Shown: piece by piece, positions 22,140 to 33,371 of the stretch
Position numbering within the stretch: the first letter of the stretch is position 1
How the letters are laid out: every line of letters begins with the position of its first letter
Translations under genes and position numbers: made by a program
Notes under the pieces: generated by a model
What the model was told of the DNA's origin: nothing
Databases searched by the model: none
Seen by the model: the letters and a program-made list of their open reading frames with translations, nothing else
DNA from: Tretioscincus oriximinensis
Lineage: Eukaryota; Chordata; Lepidosauria; Squamata; Gymnophthalmidae
Reading direction: 5' to 3'
DNA: 64,000 nt
NCBI GenBank assembly: GCA_022410635.1
Contig: JAJVDF010000046.1
Coordinates: forward strand, 1,040,839 to 1,104,838

Positions 22140-24050
22140 AAATAAGTCTAAATTAACCACAACAATACAGAGAGATAGAATTTTTTTAACATATTAAAAT
22201 TTGGTATGGAGGATATGTTAGTGTCAGAACCAGAACCATTAAAAGGAGGAAAATTACCAGGTCCTGATGGTTTTACCACTCCTCACCTCTCTGTTTAATG
22301 AGGTCTATTTGGATCAAACAATTCTCCAAAGATGGAAATAATTAGAAATTATCCTTCTTCCAAAAGAAGGGAAGGACCTAACAAACCCTGGGTTGTATAG
22401 ATCAATTAGCCTGCCTAACTGGGATTATAAGATTTTTGCAAAAATCCTAGCAAAGAGATAAGAAAATATTATTACAAAAATTACAGACCCAGAACCACAT
22501 AAATTTGTCAAAGGTGGTCCAATAAAAAATATAATAGGGATATTAAATTAGGCAAAAATGAATAGAGATAAATTGGCATTTCTAAAATTGGGCATCTTAA
22601 AAGCGTTTGACAAAGTAAATCATAGATACCTACTAAGGTTATGCTCTGTACTTAACTTGGGGGAATGATTTTGCAAAATGTTAGAACATCTATATACAAA
22701 TTGTGTTTCAAGGTTTAGAGTCAATGATGTAAAGACAGAAGTAATAGAAATAGGAAATGGTACTAAATGGGGGTGCCCTCTCTCCCCTGCACTTTTTGCT
22801 TTGGCTATTGAGCTTTTGGCTAACCTAATTAGGGATAAACAATATTGGGAGGGGTTCAAAATTGGAAATATTGTTACAAAGTTAACTTGTTTGTGGATGG
22901 TGCCCTAATTGATCACAAATCAACCATTATTAATGATTAACGATATAATGAAAATTTTGGACAAATGTAAGATATATCAGGGCTATCTAACCGAAATCTG
23001 AAATAATGTGTTTGAATACCCTCTCTAAGATAATAATTAGAGGTAAGGAATCAGTCAGGATTAAAATTAAGCATAAAAACCCCAAATATTTGTGAATTCG
23101 GATATATAGGAACACAGAGAGAATATTAGGAGGAAACAATACTAGAACTTTGAAGATTATAGAGAAAATTTTAAAGTGGAAACAGAAATATCTGGGATGG
23201 TTGGATAGAATAACAGTCCTAAAAACTGTATTTAATTTAAATTTTTTAATATTTAATACAAACAATACCACTGGTAGTCCAGCAAAGGGGCTAGCAGCAC
23301 TTTGAGACTAACTTGAGAAAAGTTTTCTCAAGTTAGTCTCAAAGTGCTGCTAGCCCCTTTGCTGGACTTTCTGCTAGACTAACACGGCTATTTCTCTGAA
23401 ATTGAATACCACTGGTAGTACAAAACAAGATTTTAAAGAACTGTGACAGGAGAATCTGTAAATGAGTATTAGCAGGCAAAAGGCCTAAATTAACAAATGG
23501 CTAACAACAACAGAAAACCAAGGAGGATGGGGATTCCTAAGTTTAGTGTCATATTATGATGTATTCCAATTACAAAAATCAATAATAATACAATATACAA
23601 ATAAAAGGGAAAATAAGCAGGGAATAGGAATTGGTTGGAAATAATGGCTATTGTAATATACTGAAATAACAGATAAATTAAAAATAAAATGGAAGACTTG
23701 GATAAGCAGATAGAAAGAATAATAAGGAAATGCATTAATGGGGAAAAGAGAGCAGAATTATACAATCAGATAATATCAAGAAAAGTCAGAGATGTAATAT
23801 ATGAGAATTGGAGAATGGATATGAATATAGATAGAGAGGACGTTGATAGAGAAATCAAAAACATTAAAAAAGAAAAACTGGAAATATACAAATACTTTTG
23901 CGATGAATACCTTGGTGGATTCCAGAGTAAACTATAGACATAGGATAAGTATAGAACCATATTCTTATGGTTCTATACTTATTCTTATGGTTCTATACTC
24001 CTACCTTTCAAAGGATGAGAAAGTGAGCTGCTGTCTTGGCATACAAAATT
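22140..24050 (+). mobile_element. L1-type LINE, decayed ORF2 fragment
   Basis: Blocks of L1 reverse transcriptase are readable in shifting plus-strand frames. In order they are: LPGPDGFT near 22250; YRSISLPNWDYKIFAKILA near 22400; LKAFDKVNHRYLLRL near 22600-22640; and GCPLSPALFALAIELLA near 22770-22820, which is the usual RQGCPLSP block with the RQ lost. The catalytic YADD box is not preserved (roughly LWMVP at that position). Downstream, KYLGWLDRITVLK and then GGWGFLSLVSYYDVFQLQ match the L1 C-terminal region. The frame at 23689-23937 is probably the last part. Stops, frameshifts and a PLE insertion at 23278-23404 make it non-functional. Both ends are approximate; no poly(A) or target duplication was identified. 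Confidence 0.85.
23278..23404 (+). mobile_element. Penelope-like element, perfect fold-back copy inside L1
   Basis: A 44-bp arm (23278-23321, starting TCCAGCAAAGGGGCTAGCAG) is followed after one base by its perfect reverse complement (23323-23366). The single 3' stub CTTTCTGCTAGACTAACACG...CTGAAA then follows on the right only. The perfect 14-bp direct repeat AATACCACTGGTAG at 23264-23277 and 23405-23418 is the target duplication, and removing the insert restores continuous L1. Identical arms and target repeats mean that this is one of the youngest insertions in the window. Confidence 0.93.
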
Positions 24051-25919
24051 AAATAAGCAAAGAAATTTGCAAAACTTTCAGGTTGTCCAGCTCACACAAG
24101 CTACCTTAATCCAATTAAGTATTCATTTTGGGTGCCCATATCATTATGCCAATCCTGTAGCTACTTTTTCTCAGAATCTAAATCTTAAGTAGCCTGTATG
24201 ACATCTACTTGCTCCTCCAGATAGGATAGGATTAGGTTGCAAAACCAACCTTTTAAAGAGAAAAACAAACAGACTGAGTGGTCCCAAGCAGAGGGGCTGT
24301 TGTTCCTTTATATACACTCCTATTTTTTGGAATGAGACCCTAATCTGGATACCTTCATTCACCTGAGACCATAACTCTTTCATAGAACACAGTGGTCTTT
24401 TCTCTTCTTGTTTTTCTAGAATATTCAGGGAAGAAAATGTAACAATGTAATTTTATATATTTTTCATTAAAAATATGGAAAAGAATTTTGGAAAAAATAT
24501 GAGGATCTGCCTTTTCCTATTGCATGTTCATTTTGGATTTGTAGCTTGGATCATTTTTGCAGGGTTTCAAAGCAAATCCATATGAGCTTGCTTCATCCAT
24601 GAATACATTGAAATATTTGTTTGTAAGCAGCGAATCAAATTTAAGAAGAGAAAAACGGGTGCTGTTATCAGTAGCTGGCATTATTTCCCAAGGAATAATT
24701 TGGTCATGGTTCAATACTAAAGATTTAAAAGGCAAAAAATCTAACAAGCTTTGATTAAGCTGGGAATGTTTTTTTAAAATATTCTCAACGAGAACAGTAC
24801 TGCAGGCCAATTAAAATATGTCTTGGGTGTGAAAATGGTAGCTAAATCTTCTTTTAAAGAAGACAATATGAACATCACTAATTTTATAGAAAGCAGGGGA
24901 AATTATTTAATCTTAAATTGTTTGTTTACATAGAGCATTTGTATACCATTTTTTTAAAAAAACATCAAGGTAGTAAATGCTTTCATTTTACCAAAATCTA
25001 CTTCAACTATAACTTTAATTCACTAGAGCCTTGGTCACACATTTATTTTTTGAGCTTCTTTAATCCTGAAGATTGAACATAATCCTTTTTTCTGGATTCA
25101 TCCAGATCAAACAAGATTATGGTATCTTCCTATTTGTTTCTCTATTCATTTTAAAATTGGAAAAACTTGTTTGCAATGCCCCCATACTTACCTTCAATAT
25201 TCCACACTGTTTCCTGATTCTCCATTACATTTCCTTGTATTCACATGTCCCATAAGTTATTACTATGCTTATTTTACTGCAATTCCCAGCATTCTCTGTG
25301 AACCGAGAGCCAATGAACTTTTACATCTAGCCTCAAAGTCTTGTGGGATTTACCATTTCCCACAGTGGAAGGCTACATGAAGACTATTTTTTGTTTTTTA
25401 AAAAGTCCGATATGGTGGCTGGAAAATCTGAGACCATGGGCCTTTTTAGTGTGTGAATTGCTGAACTTACTTGAATCCGTGANGTAAATTCAGCCTGATA
25501 TAAGTCCCAATTCAGTAAAAATCCTTTGTGAGGACGCAGTCTATATTTGTTTGTTTAGTTGGATACCTGGAAACAGCACAGTTATAAGGCCATTTTCAGC
25601 AGCCTAGTGAAATGATGCAAGTCTCCTGTTTTGTAAATAAATATATGAAATTTGTCATCCATATATGAATGTTGTGTTGGTCCATCATTTGGGAACACAA
25701 AGGAGATTGTTTCAAATATTCTTGTTGGATAGGCTCTGGTGCCACGTTTCTCTCCAGAATCTACTCCCATGATGTTTCTGTGCAAAAGCAATGTTTCTTG
25801 GGGATCCTATAAAATGCAAGTTGAGCTTTGCCCTTGTCTCGGCTTTAACCAGGTTATAATTCAGTGTTACAGGAGTCCTCATGAGATGCTTAAGTCCAGG
25901 CAGTAGTCAAAACATTTGC
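24051..25919. other. Unique AT-rich DNA, nothing recognised
   Basis: The start may still hold unrecognisable L1 3' sequence. A short stretch near 25280-25350 (CAATTCCCAGCATTCT) resembles ends of some hAT transposons but has no partner. No gene seen. Confidence 0.45.
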
Positions 25920-26015
25920 TTTTATGGTTAACTGCTCTGAGACCTTCATGTATAGGATGGGATATATGTGTAAACAAATAATAAATAAATAATAAATAAA
26001 ATAAAGTATTACTTT
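25920..26015 (+). mobile_element. L2-type LINE 3' terminus
   Basis: Contains CTGCTCTGAGACCTTCATGT followed by GGATGGGATATATG and an (AAATAAATA)n-type tail, the typical L2 3' end. Only the last about 100 bp are recognisable. Confidence 0.7.
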
Positions 26016-26312
26016 TTAAGCCTTATTTTAAATGCATTATTGTGAAACAAATTCAGAATATACTTCTACATATATAAACCCACAAATTATATCACGTTCA
26101 ATATAATCATACTCTCTCTCCACTCCCCTCATTCCTTTACTAACATTCAAAGGGATCAACATATTAGCATTTTCTGAGCCGGCTGCTTCAATGGTGACTT
26201 GGGTTTATCTTGTAGATCCATTACATTTTCCCCCAAGTTCAACAAAGTCTACAGTAGTACAAACTATAGTTTACACTTTACTGAGGTTATTATCTTTGTG
26301 TATCATACTTCA

Positions 26313-26790
26313 AATGTTTATTTGTTTACATTTTTATACCACCTTATACCCGAAGGCTTCAGAGTGGTTAACAATAAAATCACAATTAACATGTTAAAAA
26401 CAGCCACATCTAAAAAATAGGGACGGGACAGCAGTTTCTCAGCCAAAGGCCAGGCCAAAGAAGTGTGTCTTCAAGCATTTTCTGAACGCATGCAAAGTTG
26501 ATGATTGACGCACCTCAAGGGGGAGACTATTCCATACTCTGGGGGCTGCCATTGAGAAAGACCTATTCCAGGTTTCCACTGTCTCTGCCACCGAGGGTGG
26601 TGGTACCGTCAGGAGGGCATCCCCTGCAGATCTGAAGCTCTGGGCAGGCTCGTATGGGAGAAGGCATTCCTTTAGATATTTGGGGGCCATGTTATATAAG
26701 GCTTTATAGGAGAGAGTTAATACCTTGAATTGTGCTTGGTAGCAAATTGGCAGCCAGTGCAGTTCTTTCAGGACTGGCATGATGTTTTTA
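26313..26790 (-). mobile_element. L2-type LINE, 3' part with ORF2 C-terminus
   Basis: The minus-strand frame at 26439-26780 (113 codons) reads the C-terminal region of an L2/CR1-group ORF2. Readable blocks are PVLKELHWLPICYQAQFKVL, LSYKALYNMAPKYLKECL, AAPRVWNSLPLEVRQSSTL and FRKCLKTHFFGLAFG, in the expected order and without a stop. To the left the element ends in a typical L2 terminus (minus strand GAAGCCTTCGGGTATAAGG, then an AAACAAATA tail). Only the 3' part is present. The intact short frame is a remnant, not a host gene. Confidence 0.88.
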
Positions 26791-29700
26791 CAATACTTAC
26801 CATGATGTTATAGAACTATATTAAGCATTAATGTTTAAATACGTTTAATGGATAATGCCAACTCCTTCCACTTTCAGAAAAGTCTAAATTCTACATGTCT
26901 CAGAAGCTTAATATGGGTACATAGCAAAAAAAGATGTGGAAAACTTTCTTTTGAATATGACATATTTGCAGATGGTAGACAAATGGCAATATGGAAAACC
27001 CTATTGTGTCATCCAGCTATTTTATTACAGTTGACTAGGAAAGATAAATGCAAACAGGGCCTTAGGTGAGTCATCTGGCTTTTTTGCTTCTTGGAGTCTA
27101 GGTATAGGGTAAAACATCATTGTATCAAAATGTGCAATGCCATCATCCCATGGCCACACACATTCTGGATCCGCCCCAGGCAATAATATATATACACATG
27201 CTGTTGTTTTATGAAATATTTGAAGGGCCATTTTGTGCACAACTAGTACCAACAGGTTACAATAAACAAATTGAAAACCTGTTTGTTGGTATGGATGGTA
27301 AGAACACTGGAATTAAATGTGATTTCAGATTTTGATGAGTTCTTTATATAGTTTTACACACGGCAACAGTAAGAATGCTGCACTAAAACCAGAACATCAT
27401 TTTTCTTATTGATCCTAGGCCCTTTCTGCACAGACTCTTAATCAGGATTAAGGACTCACATAGTAAGGATCTGGCCTGCATAGAACCATGTGCTAATATG
27501 ATCTCTTCATTGGAATACTTCTCTTGTTTCAGACAGTTGCTTGGGACTGGGAATACTGAGAGTCACATTTAAATGCAATTTTCAGGCAAACCAGAACCTC
27601 TAATCCAGAACATGTTTGGAAATGCCGAGGATATACTTTATTTCAGCACCATTACATCACTAAGATTCAGCTCCCAGAGGGACAAAGGCTAGGATCTTTT
27701 GTTCATGGCTTTTGGAAGCATGGGAATATGGCCTCATAGCTTACATGAGCTTCAAGGTCATGTCACTATAGCATGGGCAGCTGACCCTATCCATGCCTTT
27801 TCATAGTCTGAATCACCAGAAAGGACTCTAATTGAAAATACTTAATAAGTGCATCCTCCACACACTGCGTATATATAAACATGTATTTACCTGCCAGAAA
27901 TATCCACATAAACGAAGTATATTGAAAACAATTTGTGTTATTGTTTTCATCCAGAAAAGATGAAAGGTCAAAATACAATTTTCCTCAGTAAACAAACATA
28001 GAATGATTTATGGCAGTAGTGGATAGATTACACATTTGTAAGTTGGAGATATTTTTCCATTTTCCTTCTTAAGAGAAGAAATGGTGGGGATTTGTGTAGA
28101 CAGAAGTTCATGCATATGTGGGCGATAATAATCCTTTGATCAGATTTTGCCAAGATAATGAAAGGTGACTTGTTAACTATGTACATTTTGTCAGATCACC
28201 CAAAGTGAAGTGTCAAATTATTGACTTTTTAAAAAACAATCCATGAAAAGCTTGTTTAAAGGGAGGGTAATTCTGTTATAAAATCTATGCCAGAAATAAT
28301 AGGATGTGTTTCGATTAGAAATAATTTTAAATTCACCGTAGACCTATAAACGATTTGCTGCTCCAGTGTAGCATAGGATTATTTAGCTGTCATGTTGCTG
28401 TTGTACGTCCATAATATTCTTGGAGAGAATGACTACTTGATTTGCACTTTGCTGTTCATGCAGACAAAAGTAATTTATTCTTGTTGATGAGGGAAAATAA
28501 AAACACAAGACAAAACAACTATAAAGCAAACAAGCAAAATCCTGAGTCAGTTTGTGAACAGAAGCAGTACCCCAGGCATTAACCTTTGCTGGAATAAAAA
28601 TATTTTTTATAGAAAGTTCTGTTGGGTGATGTGGGAAACAGATGGCTGGAAAATAAAAACAATATAGAGAGATATTTGGAGGAGAAAGTTTTAACTTTCT
28701 TATCTCCCAGAGAATTCAAATATTATACAAACAGAAAAAGAGGAAGAAATATATATGTATGCTTAGGCCTCATCCACTTCTTGCATATTTTCTATACTTC
28801 ATTTTCTAGTGCTCAAACCAGTCATCCAAATCAGAGGGCACTGATTCAGATGAGTTCTCTCCCTGCCCTTTTAATTCCGCTAGTTTTGAAACTATTCTTC
28901 AAACGCTCCCAAGATTTAGAAACAAATGTTGCTAGGGTTGGAGCCTCTGAGGAACATACCTGGATGATGTGCTTTGGCATGTGACTCCTTTTGCTGTCAA
29001 ACACAGGATATACGCCTTCTGCAAACCCTCTATGCAGAATTACTTTTTTTAATTCATGAAAACTATTTATCTATTTACACTTACAGTGTATCCAACCTAT
29101 ACCATATGGCCTCAGGGCAACCATCAATAAACATTGGTAAGATAGCAATTTTGACTGCCTTCTGGTTAACTAGGTAGATATATCCGCAGTGCCCAGTTGG
29201 GCCCTGAGCACTCCAGAAACTGAAACGAAGATGATCCAGTGGTAAGCCTAGTTCTTCAAGAGACTATCTTCTTTGCAGGATTTACCTGTTGTCTACTNTA
29301 TCCATGTGCATAACAGCTAGAAGTCAATTCAATAAATAAAAACACAACGAGTTTATGCTGTGAAGTGTAGCTTTGGGCTGCAATGGTAATACATGTGATG
29401 GGTACAAAAATTTGCCTTGATGCCAAGTGGATGTCAGGAATGAAAAAAACGATGAGTCATATTCTAAGTAGATTCAGCAAAGGTAAATGATGTAATTTGC
29501 AAAGGAGGTGTACTCAAAGGCATCTCATGATATTAGACCTTCAGCTTGATTGGTCAAAACTATGTATATACGTAATATAGTATAATTGCTGTCTGCCTGA
29601 TATTGATGCTGATGTTACTAGACATGCTGTTGGAATATGCAGTGATTCCTGAACAAATAAAGGCCCTCCTATGGAGTGAACTGTGCCCTGTGATTTTATC

Positions 29701-29870
29701 CAGGACATTCCTAAATAGTATCCATATTGCTACCTTTGCTCTTGTTACTACATTACTGAATTTACTCAACAGTGGATTGTGTTATCATTTTTAGGAACCC
29801 TTAAGCCTAGGACTTATTTTAGGCTGTTCATAAAATCAGTTCAGCTTATCAGTTATACAGTTTGTACTTC
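26791..29870. other. Unique AT-rich DNA, no gene recognised
   Basis: A TAGGCCCTTTCTGCACAGA stretch near 27417 resembles ends of short hAT elements but no matching partner was found. The open frame at 28622-28984 (120 codons) has no recognisable domain or repetitive origin and is probably chance. Confidence 0.5.
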
Positions 29871-30150
29871 TTGCTTAACAACAACAACAAAATCTGTTGG
29901 CTCTTTTGAATCTTTCAGTGGCTTTTGATCTCGTTGATGAAGTCATCCTGGAGTTTTGCAGTGATTCCACTTCTATCTCCAAGGTTGATGCCAGAGAGTG
30001 GTTGAGGGAGAATTTTACTCAGTGCCCTAAAAACTCAATTGGGTTTGATCAATTGGTTTCAATCAAGGATTGATTGTATCTCATATATTATTTAGCATCT
30101 ACATGAAACCACTGGGAGAGGTCATCAGAAGTTTGCAATCTAAACAAAAA
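29871..30150 (+). mobile_element. L2/CR1-type reverse transcriptase fragment
   Basis: Blocks read as reverse transcriptase: LLNLSVAFDLVDEVIL near 29900 corresponds to the conserved LSAAFDTVDH motif, and MKPLGEVIRSLQ near 30100 corresponds to the segment after the PQGS..LFNIYM box. A frameshift lies between them and the catalytic YADD box is not visible. It is a short dead fragment. Confidence 0.65.
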
Positions 30151-31373
30151 AAGCTAAAAAAATCAAGGCATAATATCATGACTAGCTGAACCAGTGCATA
30201 GACAAGTCAAATGAGCAGAAAATTAGTTTCTTATTCCTTTTTTTAGTTACAACCTAAAATCTATTAGGAGAGCTAATTTATTCTTGTTTTGTTTTTTCCT
30301 CCTTTCTGCCATCATAAGGCTTTTAATTAACTCTAATATCTGATTTTAGTTTAATTACATTTATCATGTTCTCTTCCATTTTGATATTTTATACTGCTCA
30401 GATTTGTAGTGCCTCTGGCCAAATGAGTAAATTTCTAAGTTTGTGAAGCAACTGCTGAGTTTTTCTGTCTGTAAGCTGAAGTGGAACATTATATTTAGAT
30501 AGTAAAATTATGGAGTTTCTTTGGCAATTTTTAAGGATTCTGACTTTTAGCCCCAAATATATGCACCTGGTATTCATTTCCAGTGATCCCTTCTAAGCAG
30601 TGCTTTTGAGATTAAAGGAAAAACAGAGAGATAAATCCCCAGGTTATTGTACCTTATTAACACACGCATGGTTTCATACAGCTAATGAAATTGCTTTAGT
30701 ATAACTAGTATTTTTCTCAGCTGTGACCTATGTAAAAATTGCTTGCTTATTTTCTGCAAATGTATCCCCCTATCACCTTCCAAGAACGCCTGCTCCAAAA
30801 AGAGATAAACAGTGAAGAACAGCTTTGATCTTGATTAAAAACCTGTAANGTCTATAATATAATGTAAAATATAATACTTTTTATATTCTTGGCTTGTAGG
30901 ATCTCAGGTGAGTGCTTGTCTTAAAATTTAATCCATCAATGTTATATATTGGAAAATATCACTGTCATCTGTTCAAATTAATGTCTGTACTTTACTGTTG
31001 TCAGGCTCTGACGTACATTCATTTACCAAACCCTAATGATTGGATCAAAACAATGCGCAAATTTCCACACAATACATTATCTCTGAAATAAAATTGCTCC
31101 CTGTCAAGTCTCAGTATAGACAATTTGTTTATTTTTTTTTAAAAAAAGTGTTTTCATTTTGGATGTCCCAATTACAACTAAAATAAAATTGACCTAAAAT
31201 TGAACATCTTACAATTACTCAAAACTGCCATTGTTTATCGTTATTTATTGCAGATAAAATCTGTCATATTTCATAAGATAATTTTTTAAACACAACTGTT
31301 TTAAATGTTCACTGTAACCTAAAACAGCAGATCCATCAAATATTGTTTTGTTGTATGTATGTATGTATGCATG
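30151..31373. other. Unique AT-rich DNA; conserved-element-like texture
   Basis: No gene recognised. The part 30930-31110 is a mixed-base stretch without repeats. A short TATG/CATG microsatellite precedes the hAT insertion at 31374. Confidence 0.45.
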
Positions 31374-32425
31374 CAGACTGACCAGATTTTCTGAGGCTCA
31401 AACCAGGGTAATTAATATTCATACTAATTTGCATATTCATAAATATGCAAATTATCTGCCACATGCATTCCCTTCCGACATTCCCACCTGAGAAATCTGT
31501 GAAGCATGTGAGAATTTTTTTTTAAGTGTGTGAGAATTTTTAAACTGTTTGAGAATTTTTGGAGTGCATCAGAATTTTTTTAATTTTTTTTACAGATGGG
31601 GGTGCCTTCAGGAACTGGCCCTGGTTGCTAGAGACCTCTAGTAGTGGTGCAGAATTTGTATGAGAATTTTTTTTTTTTACTGAGCGGAGGGTGCCTTCAG
31701 GAGCTGTCCCCAGTTGCCAGAACCCCCTAGTGATGGTGCAGTGATTTTTTTTTAAAAAAAAAATCAAAAATAGTTTTTTTTTGAAGTATACTTTTTTTTT
31801 TTAATTGGGTTTTACATATTTACAGATATATACCATATCGTATCCAAACATAATAGTGCAGTTACTTCACTGTAATAAATAAAGTATTTACATATATATC
31901 AATTTNCATGCACTATTTCATACAATTATAAGATTTATACATAAATGTGCCTCTCCCTCCCCCCTCCCCCCCGTGAGGAAAGCATCTACATTCCTGATAT
32001 TGAATTGTTGTTAGAACCTGAGGGTCAATTTCATNNTCGCTAAGAGTTCTGGTCCTCTAGTAGTGGTGCAGAATTTGTATGAGAATTTTTATTTTTTACT
32101 GAGCGGAGGGTGCCTTCAGGAGCTGTCCCCAGTTGCCAGAGCCCCCTAGTGATGGTGCAGTGATTTTTTTTTAAAAAAAATCAAAAATAGTTTTTTTTTT
32201 GAAGTATACTTGAAATTTTTGAAGTGTGTGGAAATTTTTATTTTTTACTGAAGGGAGAGTGCCTTCAGAAGCTTTCCCCAGATGCCAGAGCTCCCTAGTG
32301 GAGGTGCAGTGAATTTATTCTTTCCTCAGCAAAAACCAGGGAAATGGTGCCCTCCCCCCCCCCAGGAGGGTGGGGTAGACACCCCCAAAATGGGTTTCCC
32401 CCCAAAATTGGGTCATCTGGTCAGC

Positions 32426-32428
<3 letters not shown>
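31374..32428 (-). mobile_element. Non-autonomous hAT (family A), internally expanded copy
   Basis: Termini match the family: CAGACTGACCAGATT on the left and GGGTCATCTGGTCAGCATA on the right. Flanks TATGCATG (31366-31373) and TATGTATG (32429-32436) fit an 8-bp duplication, but they lie in a TATG microsatellite, so this is weak evidence. At 1055 bp it is about twice the 489-bp copy at 18504. The extra length comes from repetition of the internal block GGTGCCTTCAGGAGCTG, which occurs four times (about 31607, 31690, 32109, 32259), and from an insert at 31793-32053. It is oriented opposite to the copies at 18504 and 54481. Confidence 0.8.
31793..32053 (-). mobile_element. Insert between 157-bp direct repeats
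   Basis: A 261-bp segment begins with a T-run, TTTTTTTTTTTAATTGGG, as a retroposon with a poly(A) tail would on the minus strand. It contains a CCCTCCCCCCC run. It separates two nearly identical copies (31635-31792 and 32054-32212) of hAT interior. The family of the insert was not recognised. Confidence 0.5.
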
Positions 32429-32458
<30 letters not shown>

Positions 32459-32520
32459 TGTATGGATGGATGGATGGATGGATGGATGGATGGATGGATG
32501 GATGGATGGATGGGTGGATG
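32429..32520. repeat. (TATG)n(GATG)n microsatellite
   Basis: About nine TATG units followed by about fourteen GATG units with one variant. It adjoins the hAT insertion and encodes spurious Tyr-Val-Cys-Met and Trp-Met-Asp-Gly frames. Confidence 0.95.
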
Positions 32521-33004
32521 GCCTTGCAATGATTTCACAGATATAAGCCACATTAGTCTGGGTGTAGGCCCAGTCTCAGGGGGATCCCCACATTCTGTTT
32601 TTTGTGCTTTGGAGGTGGGTTTACCTTCCTTCTGACACACAGATCCACACATTTTCAGCCTTCCATGTGCTTTAAAAAGGTTTTTTTTTACACAGTATTT
32701 AGCTAGCACATATTCTCTGATATAAACAGCCTCAATTTTAAAGTAATAAAAAAAATATCTCCACGGACTGGAGGGCTGGGTTTATGCAAATTGTGTAGAT
32801 TTGAAAAGATTTGGTTGGCTCTTGTCTGTGCAGAGACTGCTTGCGAACAGGGAATTCTGGGGTTGAATTAGGGAAGCGCAGTAGTGCCTTCCAGGGCATC
32901 TCTTTTGAATGAAGCAGCAGCTGATGGTGGGGACTGACGGCCAANGCGTTTTTTTTTAAGCGCTCGCAGAACNGAAAAAACGGACAGGTGGGGGATGCAG
33001 CTTC
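32521..33004. other. Unique DNA, nothing recognised
   Basis: Moderately GC-rich from 32790 onward. The open frame on the minus strand (32738-33034) has no recognisable motif and contains ambiguous bases. Confidence 0.45.
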
Positions 33005-33066
33005 AGAGAGTAACAAGAAAAAGGTAGGCAGCATGAGCTTCCATAGATAGGTCTACTTCAGATCTT
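33005..33066 (-). mobile_element. Penelope-like element, short fragment
   Basis: The segment GAGTAACAAGAAAAAGGTAG followed by AGCTTCCATAGATAGGTCTA matches the reverse complement of the family's 3' end. Only about 60 bp remain. Confidence 0.55.
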
Positions 33067-33371
33067 TGCATATTACAAAGCATGTCACACCATTTGAAGA
33101 ACTAGAAATGCCTACAAAGGACATACAATGGATTCTCTGAATTCTCCTATATGTTCATGATCCTAGATCTGTCATAAAGTAATATAATTATATTCCTCAA
33201 TAATTCTTGCAAATGAATCTGTCGTTTGTGAGACAATTTGGGTTTTTTCTGTTTGCCTTTGTCTCAAATTAGATTTGGTTTCGAGATTTGAAACAAGTAA
33301 GTGTAACAAATATGGGAAAGTACAGGAAGAGGTAAAATATTTTTCATAGCACTGTATGGACTATCTTATGN
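33067..33371. other. Unique AT-rich DNA, nothing recognised
   Basis: No signal seen between two PLE pieces. It could be unrecognised PLE sequence or an insertion between the parts of one element. Confidence 0.4.

Noticed and set aside
25280..25360. Second end of a hAT element
   Set aside because: CAATTCCCAGCATTCT resembles a terminal motif but no inverted partner or target duplication was found.
28622..28984. 120-codon plus-strand frame
   Set aside because: No recognisable domain, no supporting codon structure, AT-rich neighbourhood.
32282..32635. 117-codon plus-strand frame
   Set aside because: Composed of hAT end plus TATG/GATG microsatellite (repeated Tyr-Val-Cys-Met and Trp-Met-Asp-Gly).
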